Shown here: positions 1 to 5,173 of the stretch, one piece after another
How positions within the stretch are numbered: the first letter of the stretch is position 1
How the letters are laid out: the number at the start of each line of letters is the position of its first letter
Assembly (NCBI GenBank): GCA_964524145.1
Contig: CAZGCA010000131.1
Span: 1-8,776 of the forward strand
Direction: 5' to 3'
DNA: 8,776 nt
Source: CAZGCA01 sp964524145
GTDB taxonomy: Bacteria > Hydrogenedentota > CAZGCA01
Translations under genes and position numbers: made by a program
Notes under the pieces: model-generated
Seen by the model: only the letters and a program-made list of their open reading frames with translations
Told to the model about the DNA's origin: nothing
Databases searched by the model: none

Positions 1-760
1 AAGAGGAAGACTACCTGTATGCGATTCGTCTACCGGCCAACCAGAAACTACAACGCGCCATCGAGCATTTGCTGACACGGCCGGTGGGTCGTCCCTCGAA
101 GAAGCCGAAGGTCTTCTATGAGAGTTTTGCCTATCAGGCCAAGAGTTGGAGTCGCCCCCGCCGTGTTGTGGCGAAAGTGGAGTGGCATCAGGGGGAGTTG
201 TTTCCCCGAGTGGGATTCATCGTGAGGAATCTTCGGCGTAGTGATGAAGGCGTGGTGAGATTCTACAACGGGCGGGGCACGGTGGAGCAGTGGATCAAGG
301 AAGGCAAGAACGCGGTGAAGTGGCCCCAGCTCTCGTGCCATGACTTCGTGGACAACCAGGTACGGCTGCAGTTGTTCGCACTGGCGTACAACCTGGGAAA
401 CTTCCTGCGCAGGCTGGCGCTACCCCGGACCGTGAAGCACTGGTCGTTGACCACATTGCGAGAGAAGCTGGTCAAGATTGGTGCGAAAGTCATCACCCAC
501 GCACGCTACGTGGTGTTTCAGATGGCCGAAGTGGCTATTGCTCAACGGTTGTTCGATAACATTCTTCAACGCATCCGGCGGCTTGGGTCGCCGTTACCAG
601 CACCGACGTGAGGAAGACGACGACCGAAAGTATCAATGAAGACGGGACAGGACTTGGCGGGGATGGTCTGCCTCAGGTTGCGCAAACTCAGAAATCGCGT
701 GCTTGAAGGTCGCATTCCCTCAGGCATTTCGGGGTACCTAATGGTTCCTATGACGAACGA
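1..760 (+). mobile_element. IS1380-family insertion sequence, right-hand part
   Basis: The window opens inside an insertion sequence. The transposase C-terminus (see 3-611) is followed by about 150 non-coding bases that I take as the right end of the element. The stretch near 733-760 resembles, from memory, the ends of IS1380-type elements, which run from a TAATGG-like motif to a TATGAATAA-like motif. I could not pair it with a left inverted repeat because the left end is outside the window. The right boundary is therefore an estimate with an error of tens of bases. The element is complete at its 3' side as far as can be seen. Confidence 0.6.
3..611 (+). CDS. IS1380-family DDE transposase, C-terminal portion
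   Basis: This is the catalytic C-terminal part of a DDE transposase that moves its own insertion sequence. The reading frame is open from base 3 (residues EEDYLYAIRLPANQK) to TGA at 609-611, so the start lies upstream of the window. The clearest evidence is the signature YNGRGTVEQWIKEGK at about 264-308. It fits the Y(2)R(3)E(6)K pattern of IS4-like and IS1380-like enzymes and supplies the third acidic residue of the DDE triad (Glu codon 285-287). The following HDFVDNQVRLQLFALAYNL segment is typical of the IS1380 family. About 200 visible residues compare with a usual length of more than 400. The first two Asp residues are not in the window. A TTG at 69 is internal and not a real start. Confidence 0.88.
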   Translation, partial: EEDYLYAIRLPANQKLQRAIEHLLTRPVGRPSKKPKVFYESFAYQAKSWSRPRRVVAKVEWHQGELFPRVGFIVRNLRRSDEGVVRFYNGRGTVEQWIKEGKNAVKWPQLSCHDFVDNQVRLQLFALAYNLGNFLRRLALPRTVKHWSLTTLREKLVKIGAKVITHARYVVFQMAEVAIAQRLFDNILQRIRRLGSPLPAPT

Positions 761-763
761 GTG

Positions 764-792
764 TTGACAACAGCCACCGCTGGCCGTATAAT
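764..792 (+). promoter_or_regulatory. Exact-consensus sigma70 promoter (TTGACA-N17-TATAAT)
   Basis: TTGACA at 764-769 and TATAAT at 787-792 are separated by exactly 17 bases. All 12 positions match the bacterial housekeeping consensus at optimal spacing. Initiation would fall near 799-800 and give a leader of about 140 nt before the ATG at 941. It lies just beyond the probable right end of the IS, so it may be an outward or hybrid promoter. It is the only strong promoter ahead of the QueG-like fragment and the SGNH cassette and could drive both. Confidence 0.75.
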
Positions 793-877
793 GGCGAAGA
801 ACAGGGTCGCGGCGGTCGCGAGCGGGTCCATACGGGAAATGTCGGTATACTTGGCCGCGATGCCGGTTTTCTCATCT

Positions 878-891
878 CAGGAATATTCCTG
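878..891. repeat. 14-bp perfect palindrome in the leader
   Basis: CAGGAATATTCCTG reads identically on both strands. It lies about 80 bases downstream of the predicted transcription start and about 50 bases before the ATG at 941. It could be a dimeric regulator site or simply a short hairpin. Position and symmetry are seen directly; any regulatory role is inference. Confidence 0.4.
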
Positions 892-940
892 GCACGTGTA
901 GCGAAACCTGAATGGCAAAGGCCGAAAGGGAGACGCGGTT

Positions 941-1369
941 ATGGAGGAGTTGACTCAGACTGTAAGAGATATGGCCATGTGCCTGGGTGCTGTCGCGACG
1001 GGCATCGCCACAACGAAGACGCTCGAGGGAGGTCCGCCTTCAGCCCATCTTACATGCGCATGCGTGCTCGCCAACGCGAAATCAGCCCTGTGCTTTGCTC
1101 TCCCGCTTGATCAGGATCTCATAGAACCCTATTTGAGGAAAGAGGACCATCGCTCCCACCAACTCGACAATGCTCGCACCAACACTCTTGCCAACGGTAT
1201 CTCTATGGAGATCGCGACGTTTCTCGATCAGAAAGGTTATCCAACGGTTCCTCTGGCCGCTAATCTTGTGTACAGGACAGACACAAAGCATGGGGCGTAT
1301 GATGAGATACCGCCGATTGCCCACAGCTATACCTGGCCGTTCGGTCCGGGATCGGGCGGTTCGGGCTAA
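941..1369 (+). pseudogene. QueG-like (COG1600) 4Fe-4S reductase, truncated and frameshifted
   Basis: The 142-residue frame resembles the N-terminal region of epoxyqueuosine-reductase-like iron-sulfur proteins. It starts MEELTQTVRDMA and contains ALPLDQDLIEPYL, the NARTNTLANGISMEIATFL helix and GYPTVPLAANLVYRTDT. Family members are roughly 300-400 aa and carry CxxCxxC clusters downstream; none are present here. At IAHSY the frame slips. The next expected residues (YLAVRSGIGRFGLT) are encoded in another frame from 1330 onward. This is explained by a 2-base TA duplication in the TATA at 1328-1331. Even in the corrected frame similarity stops at about 1371, where an attC-like site begins. The TAA stop (1367-1369) is part of the attC R'' box. 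The AAAGGGAG at 925-932 supports the ATG at 941. A functional enzyme is unlikely. Confidence 0.72.
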
Positions 1370-1421
1370 CATGTTGCTTCAGCCGACGACCTGAAGGCCG
1401 AGGCTGAGCATGTCGTTAGGC
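1364..1421 (+). other. attC: Integron attC recombination site (attC1)
   Basis: The 58-base site has an R''-like box GGCTAAC (1364-1370) and an R' box GTTAGGC (1415-1421), which fits the GTTRRRY rule. The boxes pair except at one position. Inside, GC plus TCAGCC (1376-1384, with T1378 left unpaired) pairs with GGCTGAGC (1402-1409). This gives the typical extrahelical base and about 5-base unpaired spacers (1371-1375 and 1410-1414). The central part folds on ACCTGAAGG. Length, core boxes, bulged base and spacers all follow the folded bottom-strand architecture recognised by integron integrases. The R'' box deviates from RYYYAAC at its second base. Confidence 0.75.
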
Positions 1422-2697
1422 TTATTCCCGACAATGAAAGGTGATATGGCAATGAAGAGAATTCACCATACTCTTGCAAATACATTCATACTTGCCCTTT
1501 CAACGTTACTTGCTTTCGCCTTTTTTGAAACACTTGCCAACATCTACTTGCTCTATTTTTCCGGTGAAAGGAGATTTATACGATATGCTTCTTTTCAGCA
1601 GCTTAAAAAGAGGGAGCTGTTGAATAAACCAAAATACACGCCCCACCGCTACGTTGGGTATTACCCCACTCCAAATTACACCAAGGGTAAGAACCGGCAT
1701 AATTCCTTAGGTTACCGTGGTGACGAGATTAAGATACCCAAACCCAAGGGACAGTTTCGGATCGTGTGCTTGGGAGGTTCTACCATTTACACGGCATTTG
1801 TCGAAGACTACCAAATGTCATTTCCTTACCTGCTTGAAAAATATCTAAAAGGCAAGGGGTTTCAAAATGTCAATGTAATAAATGCGGGCGCGAGCGGTTG
1901 GAGCAGTTGGGAATCTTTAATAAATTTTGAGTTAAGAGTTTTAGACCTCGAACCTGATATGATAATTGTTTATCATGGGATTAACGATATCCACTTACGA
2001 TTCGTTTGGCCACCTAATGCATATCGTGGCGATAACTCTGGATCAAGAGGCCCCAATCAGCTTGGCATTGTTATGCCGAGCATTCTTGAGTATAGCACTA
2101 TATTCCGCGTATTTATGATAAATATGGGAACGACAACAAGTCATGCTAGCTTTGAAAGAACAATAAATAGATCGCCTGAAACCTTCTACTGTAATCTTTT
2201 TAGGGAACAGATATTGGAAGGTGTTTATCCCGAAGGGATCTTCAAGGAAGTAAGCGCAGAAGCAATGCTAAAAGCAAATAAACCGGTATTGCTTGTAAGA
2301 AATATACGAAATATTATTGCCATTGCAAGAGCTCATGAAATTGACATAGTGCTCAGTTCATTTGCATATTCGCCTTTATTCACCGACCAGCCAAGAATAT
2401 CAGCTCGAGAGTACATTGCAGCTTATAGAGAGCACAACAACTTATTGAAGGATTTAGCGCGGGAAACGGACGTTAACTTTTTTGATTTCTCTAGCAAGTT
2501 TCCAACTGATAAGGATTATTACGTAGATGGACGACACGTAAATGAAGAAGGTTCTCAACTGAAAGCAGAATACTTCGGAAATTATTTGATTGAAAATGAA
2601 TTAGTAATTTTCAGCAATGATTGAAAAGGGCATGAACCCGCAAGGGAAGAAAGGAAAGCCTAACAAGGCGCTCCATTGCGGCAGGTGAGCTTTGGCG
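1416..2697 (+). mobile_element. Integron gene cassette carrying an SGNH hydrolase
   Basis: If recombination occurs between G and TT of the R' boxes, as in known integrons, the unit from 1416 to 2697 is one cassette of about 1.28 kb. It holds a single gene in the usual cassette orientation, with its stop 33 bases before the attC site. The gene fills nearly the whole cassette and there is little 5' leader, as is typical. Its base composition is visibly richer in A/T than the DNA on either side. No integrase gene is visible, so this may be a cassette cluster without a nearby integrase, or part of a larger array. Confidence 0.65.
1452..2624 (+). CDS. Membrane-anchored SGNH/GDSL-type hydrolase
   Basis: This 390-residue protein has the SGNH-hydrolase fold signatures. 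Block I is CLGGST with nucleophile Ser110, block II NAGASGW with Gly146, block III YHGIND with Asn178, and block V DGRH with Asp359 and His362. Such enzymes are esterases, lipases or carbohydrate O-acetyl esterases. A hydrophobic segment at about residues 9-36 suggests an N-terminal membrane anchor with the catalytic domain outside the cytoplasm. The substrate cannot be deduced, though anchored SGNH proteins often act on acylated surface polysaccharides. I chose ATG 1452 because AAGGTGAT (1438-1445), a strong match to the Shine-Dalgarno sequence, lies 6 bases upstream. In-frame ATGs at 1410, 1434 and 1446 are less well placed, and 1410 lies inside attC1. Codon use is A/T-rich unlike its neighbours, consistent with acquisition. 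The catalytic set is intact, so the gene is probably functional. Confidence 0.88.
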   Translation: MKRIHHTLANTFILALSTLLAFAFFETLANIYLLYFSGERRFIRYASFQQLKKRELLNKPKYTPHRYVGYYPTPNYTKGKNRHNSLGYRGDEIKIPKPKGQFRIVCLGGSTIYTAFVEDYQMSFPYLLEKYLKGKGFQNVNVINAGASGWSSWESLINFELRVLDLEPDMIIVYHGINDIHLRFVWPPNAYRGDNSGSRGPNQLGIVMPSILEYSTIFRVFMINMGTTTSHASFERTINRSPETFYCNLFREQILEGVYPEGIFKEVSAEAMLKANKPVLLVRNIRNIIAIARAHEIDIVLSSFAYSPLFTDQPRISAREYIAAYREHNNLLKDLARETDVNFFDFSSKFPTDKDYYVDGRHVNEEGSQLKAEYFGNYLIENELVIFSND

Positions 2698-2703
2698 TTA
2701 GGC
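2658..2703 (+). other. attC: Integron attC recombination site (attC2)
   Basis: GCCTAAC (2658-2664) and GTTAGGC (2697-2703) are perfect consensus R'' and R' boxes and exact reverse complements. Between them GCTC (2670-2673) pairs with GAGC (2687-2690), flanked by unpaired 5-6 base spacers AAGGC and TTTGGC. A further C-G pair forms if T2686 is bulged out. The total of 46 bases is shorter than most described attC sites. The perfect core boxes and the position just after the SGNH stop make a cassette end the best reading. A simple inverted repeat acting as a terminator is less likely because no T-run follows. Confidence 0.68.
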
Positions 2704-2707
2704 ACAG

Positions 2708-2741
2708 ACGGGACACAGTGGATGTGGTGTTCTGTCCCCGT
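2708..2741. repeat. Imperfect inverted repeat downstream of attC2
   Basis: ACGGGACA (2708-2715) can pair with TGTCCCCGT (2733-2741), with one bulged C and a loop of about 17 bases. It lies immediately beyond the 3' end of the reverse-strand VWA remnant (stop at 2747). It may be that gene's original terminator hairpin or a dispersed palindromic repeat. No clear T-run accompanies it on the - strand. Confidence 0.4.
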
Positions 2742-2746
2742 AGTTG

Positions 2747-3022
2747 TCACTTCGTTGCGTCCGCGAGTTGAACCACCTCCCCGAACTGTGCGAAGTCATC
2801 ACATGTGTGCGCGTGATCGAACAGGATGGTCAGCGTCACCAGCTGTTGCTTCGCAAGCTGTTGCTTGAACTCATCGGCGATCGATGCGTAGCCGTCGGTG
2901 ATGATGACGGCTTTGTCGAATCCGCGGTCGAGTATTGACTTCACGATGCAGTTGAAGTCCGTGCCGAAGGTTGTGCGGATATTGCCCTTGAGCAGCGTTT
3001 CGAAAGGTACTCGTTCACGCTG
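2747..3022 (-). pseudogene. VWA-domain protein, C-terminal remnant
   Basis: On the - strand a 91-codon open stretch reads RVPFETLLKGNIRTTFGTD, then AVIITDGYA, and ends FGEVVQLADATK before TGA (2747-2749). The GTDF strand-turn and the ITDGYA strand are typical of the second half of a von Willebrand factor A domain, where the TDG Asp contributes to the metal-ion-dependent site. The first half with DxSxS is missing. The frame is closed by an in-frame TGA at 3023-3025. Another frame just upstream reads SGDSVNEY, which could be the preceding strand and would imply a frameshift near 3010-3020 before similarity fades. No start codon with a ribosome binding site is apparent; GTG at 2942-2944 is internal to the domain. 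I regard it as a decayed 3' fragment. The full gene's function is unknown. Confidence 0.6.
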
Positions 3023-3066
3023 TCACCACTACACCGCTTCGTAGTATGATGAAAGCGGAAGGTACT

Positions 3067-3108
3067 GGTAAGAAAAGGGGAGGTGGAGATTAAGGAGATG
3101 AGGAGATG
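3067..3108 (+). repeat. Purine-rich leader repeat, copy 1
   Basis: The 42 bases ending at the ATG of the GxxExxY relic match 3285-3326 at 35 of 42 positions by my alignment. The segment contains GGTGGAGATTAAGGAGATG and repeated GGAGATGAG units that act as the ribosome binding region for the ATG at 3106. The two copies flank the GxxExxY relic in the same orientation. Confidence 0.55.
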
Positions 3109-3239
3109 AGTTTTGAGAACAACAAGCTTACCGGGCGAATCATCAACGCGATCATCACAGTTCACCAAGAACTCGGGCCGGGCTGCTGGTCAACTTTGCG
3201 GGCGAGACGGCAGATTTCCGCCGGATCGATATGGATTAG
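3106..3239 (+). pseudogene. GxxExxY family protein, collapsed by internal deletion
   Basis: The first 26 codons (3106-3183) read MSFENNKLTGRIINAIITVH then QELGPG. That is the standard N-terminus of GxxExxY proteins (PF13366-type, usually about 125 aa, function poorly known). Normally GLLExxY follows. Instead, in the frame beginning at 3183, the sequence reads LLVNFAGETADFRRIDMD and stops at TAG 3237-3239. That is the usual C-terminal end of the same family. Roughly 80-90 central residues, including the signature motif, are therefore missing and the two ends are out of frame by one base. A ribosome binding region (AAGGAG, 3092-3097) is retained. The continuing first frame to 3444 has no family similarity and is not a real gene extension. 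Confidence 0.72.
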
Positions 3240-3246
3240 AATCATA

Positions 3247-3307
3247 TCTCCATATCTCCTTTCCTTACACGGTTGCTGCCACAGTGTAAGAGAAGGGGAT
3301 GTGGAGA
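3247..3307. repeat. 24-bp imperfect inverted repeat after GxxExxY
   Basis: The arms 3247-3270 and 3284-3307 are complementary at 20 of 24 positions around a 13-base loop (3271-3283). Three of the four mismatches would be G-U pairs in RNA, so the transcript should fold well. The right arm is also part of the copy-2 leader repeat. No T-run follows, so it is not a classical terminator. It may be a palindromic unit associated with GxxExxY genes. Confidence 0.6.
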
Positions 3308-3326
3308 TAGGGGAGATGAGGCGATG
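3285..3326 (+). repeat. Purine-rich leader repeat, copy 2
   Basis: This is the second copy of the 42-base segment at 3067-3108, identical at 35 of 42 positions, and it again ends in GATG. No GxxExxY frame follows the ATG at 3324; that frame stops within a few codons. The copy could mark a second lost GxxExxY gene or an ancestral tandem duplication. Confidence 0.55.
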
Positions 3327-3431
3327 CGCCCTTGTCGGAGCACATGAATCGCCCGGTTGTGAAGGCCTCGGCCCTCACGACCGAAGGTTGGCCGGTCAGC
3401 AGCGCCGCGCATGTCTTCCTTTGGCGAATTG

Positions 3432-3440
3432 TGATATACT
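3432..3440 (+). promoter_or_regulatory. Possible extended -10 promoter for the RAYT gene
   Basis: TGATATACT fits the extended -10 form TGnTATAAT at 8 of 9 positions. No good -35 is seen 17 bases upstream, as is usual for extended -10 promoters. Transcription would begin near 3447, placing the REP-like hairpin at the very 5' end of the RAYT message. Confidence 0.35.
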
Positions 3441-3449
3441 TTGACCTCG

Positions 3450-3471
3450 TTCCCACGGTGCCCCGTGGGAA
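3450..3471. repeat. REP-like palindrome next to the RAYT gene
   Basis: TTCCCACGG (3450-3458) and CCGTGGGAA (3463-3471) form a perfect 9-bp stem with a TGCC loop, in the context CGTTCCCACGG...CCGTGGGAATGC. GTTCCCACG/CGTGGGAAT palindromes recur as REP elements in several bacterial groups and are mobilised by RAYT enzymes. The unit sits 7 bases before the ribosome binding site of the RAYT gene, the classical arrangement. Confidence 0.68.
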
Positions 3472-3489
3472 TGCATACAGGAGGTGGCG

Positions 3490-3930
3490 ATGGGTAGAAG
3501 CCGCTACCGTTTTACTGACGTGACGCGACCGCACTTGATGACATGCACTGTGCTACACTGGATACCGGTATTCACCCGACCTGAAACCGTAGCGCTTTTG
3601 CTCGATTCGCTGCGGTATCTTTCGAATGACGGCTTGATACTTCATGCGTATGTCATACTGGAAAACCACATGCACCTCATTGCCCAAAGTGCGGACCTGC
3701 GCCGGGACATTGCGCGATTCAACTCGTACACGTCAAAACAAGTATTGGCCTACCTGGCGGAGAACCACGTTAGCAGGGTTCTTGACCAATTGGCATTTTA
3801 CAAGAAGGCCCACAAACGTGACCGCTCGTATCAGTTCTGGCCTTGGTTATCCCGGCGTGTAGTCGGCATGTTTCATCCCACGTGCGGCACTCGGACACGC
3901 GCCGTCGGGCCCACTCACGGCCACTACTGA
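3490..3930 (+). CDS. REP-associated tyrosine transposase (RAYT), C-terminus replaced
   Basis: The protein is a Y1_Tnp/TnpA_REP HUH single-strand transposase (PF01797 type) that would nick and rejoin REP DNA. It begins MGRSRYRF and carries PVFTRPETV, the HUH motif ENHMHLIA (His60 and His62) and the presumed catalytic Tyr80 in FNSYTSKQ. LAFYKKAHKRDRSYQFW follows. After Trp117 the expected segment (QEG...HPQ, the NNPVKRG region and WRYSSA) is absent. It is replaced by about 29 unrelated residues ending at TGA 3928-3930. Complete relatives are roughly 170-200 aa; this is 146. ATG 3490 is chosen because AGGAGG (3479-3484) lies 5 bases upstream; the GTG at 3484 overlaps that ribosome binding site. 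The catalytic residues survive, but loss of the C-terminus makes activity doubtful. The gene stops 4 bases from the end of the convergent OYE gene. Confidence 0.8.
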   Translation: MGRSRYRFTDVTRPHLMTCTVLHWIPVFTRPETVALLLDSLRYLSNDGLILHAYVILENHMHLIAQSADLRRDIARFNSYTSKQVLAYLAENHVSRVLDQLAFYKKAHKRDRSYQFWPWLSRRVVGMFHPTCGTRTRAVGPTHGHY

Positions 3931-3955
3931 CCGGTCATTTCGGGCCGTCTTTTTT
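3917..3955 (+). terminator. Possible terminator after the RAYT gene
   Basis: ACGGCC (3917-3922) pairs with GGCCGT (3943-3948) and is followed by CTTTTTT (3949-3955) on the + strand. The 20-base loop contains the perfect palindrome TGACCGGTCA (3928-3937), which can stack as an inner stem. The stop codons of both convergent genes fall inside the loop. On the - strand no T-run follows, so it would serve rightward transcription only. Confidence 0.5.
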
Positions 3956-5167
3956 CGATTCAAGATAACGGTTGCGATAGTCGCCGTTGAAGACAGCGCA
4001 CCAGACTTTCTGGTCGTTCACGAGCAGCTCGGTACAGCGCCCGCAGGTTGTACAGAAGCTGATCCCCGAGGTCTCGCCCGAGAGGATCTTCCGTGCGAAC
4101 TCCGGATCGGCGAACGACTGGCGACCCACCCCCACCATGTCGGTCCGGTTCCTCCTCACGTTCTCGGCTGCGCAACGCAGAAACCCTTCGCCCAGACGGT
4201 ACGGTTCGCCCGCAAGTTTTTTCCTGCACGATTCGATACAACTGTAGGCCGAACCGATGACCACCATCGAGGTGGTGCGTTTCACCGTCTCTGTCCAGCG
4301 AACGTGGTCCGCGACGCGGATTGGCTGCTTCGTCGTCGGTCGGGTGATCCACGGCGTCGTTTTCGGAATGCCTGCCGACACGTTTATGTAGTGCAGTCCG
4401 AGCGATTCGCACGACCTGACAAACTCGATAACTTCGGTCAAATCCTCCTTTTCTTCTCCGGGGCCTGAGGTGCCGAATCCGCCCTTGACCCCTTCGAAGG
4501 CGCAGAACCGGCAGCCGATGAGAAACTCGCGCGTGGCCAGCTTGTCTTTCATGGCAGCAACCGTCTCGCGGAAAAGCCGTGTCCGGTTCTCGAACGAGCC
4601 GCCGAACTCGTCGTCACGCACGTTTGCAGGCCGCAGAAACTCGATGCCGAGATACCCGTGGCAATGCTTGAAGTCTATGCCGTCCGCGCCGACCTTCTCG
4701 GCCAGCACCGCCGCCCGGACAAACGTCGCGCTCAACTCCCTGATCTCTGTCTTCGACAGGTAACGCAACCCTTCGCCCGGGGAAGGGTACGCGCAGACGG
4801 GTTCGGCAAACCCTTTCCCGCTCTGCCGTCCGGAATGGGTGATCTGTACGAGCACCAACGTCTTTGGCGAGGTTCGGCGAATCTCGGCGATAAGCTTCTC
4901 GACGCCCGACGCAGTTTCCTCCGTGATCATCAACTGGTTCCTGCGGGCTTTACCATTGGCCGTTATTGCCGTCGCCTCGATGAAGATCAGCCCGGGCGTC
5001 CCCTCGGCCAACTGCCGGTACCGCCACAGCGTTGTCTCGGTCGGTCGCCCGTCGTCTGCGGCGTCGTTACCTTCCATCGCCTGGTAGACTATTCTGTTCG
5101 GAGCGGTCTTGCCCTCCGACAGTGCGAGCGGTTCGGCCAGTACGGCAGTATCATCTTTTCCAGCCAC
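3935..5167 (-). CDS. Old yellow enzyme-family NADH:flavin oxidoreductase with 4Fe-4S motif
   Basis: A 410-residue OYE-like TIM-barrel flavoenzyme (PF00724), related to the N-terminal part of 2,4-dienoyl-CoA reductases. Visible motifs are NRIVYQAMEG (24-33), QITHSGR (108-114), HCHGYLGIEFLRPANVRDD (168-186) with FGGSFENR, the FMN-phosphate region VGVGRQSFADPEFA (346-359), and the cluster motif CTTCGRC with Cys372, Cys375, Cys378 and Cys390. The C-terminal Rossmann/FAD half of dienoyl-CoA reductases is absent. Where most relatives have HxxHGYL, this protein has Lys167 in place of the first His while His170 is kept; this may define a subgroup. The start is GTG 5165-5167, 6 bases after the MalG-type stop, with AAAGGA about 9 bases upstream. 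It is the last gene of the sugar-transport operon, so it may reduce an imported compound. The substrate is unknown. Confidence 0.88.
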   Translation of the reverse strand: MAGKDDTAVLAEPLALSEGKTAPNRIVYQAMEGNDAADDGRPTETTLWRYRQLAEGTPGLIFIEATAITANGKARRNQLMITEETASGVEKLIAEIRRTSPKTLVLVQITHSGRQSGKGFAEPVCAYPSPGEGLRYLSKTEIRELSATFVRAAVLAEKVGADGIDFKHCHGYLGIEFLRPANVRDDEFGGSFENRTRLFRETVAAMKDKLATREFLIGCRFCAFEGVKGGFGTSGPGEEKEDLTEVIEFVRSCESLGLHYINVSAGIPKTTPWITRPTTKQPIRVADHVRWTETVKRTTSMVVIGSAYSCIESCRKKLAGEPYRLGEGFLRCAAENVRRNRTDMVGVGRQSFADPEFARKILSGETSGISFCTTCGRCTELLVNDQKVWCAVFNGDYRNRYLESKKDGPK

Positions 5168-5173
5168 GGCACG

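Larger units (their letters stand above)
612..940 (+). other. Non-coding spacer with IS end, promoter and leader
   Basis: I see no gene in this 329-base stretch. It contains the presumed IS right end (up to about 760), the consensus promoter (764-792), a G/C-rich segment at about 805-825 able to fold into a small CGCG-stem hairpin, and a 14-base perfect palindrome at 878-891. A purine-rich AAAGGGAG at 925-932 precedes the ATG at 941 by 8 bases and is a plausible ribosome binding site. No third attC-like core pair is visible here. Confidence 0.5.

Noticed and set aside
612..940. Integron attI site or start of an intI gene
   Set aside because: No integrase-like frame and no core-site pair were found on either strand, so the consensus promoter alone is not evidence for an integron platform.
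1170..1394. 74-codon open frame on the + strand
   Set aside because: It overlaps the QueG-like fragment in another frame and shows no family pattern. The repaired QueG-like reading uses the third frame.
2767..2773. GTTGAAC as a third attC R' box
   Set aside because: No RYYYAAC partner or foldable arm is found upstream between attC2 and this point, so a chance 7-mer is more likely.
3067..3326. CRISPR array
   Set aside because: There are only two diverged repeats, separated by a decayed gene, with no regular spacers or cas genes.
3106..3444. 112-residue gene as one continuous protein
   Set aside because: Only the first 26 residues match the GxxExxY family. The rest is out of frame, and the true C-terminus appears in another frame ending at 3239.
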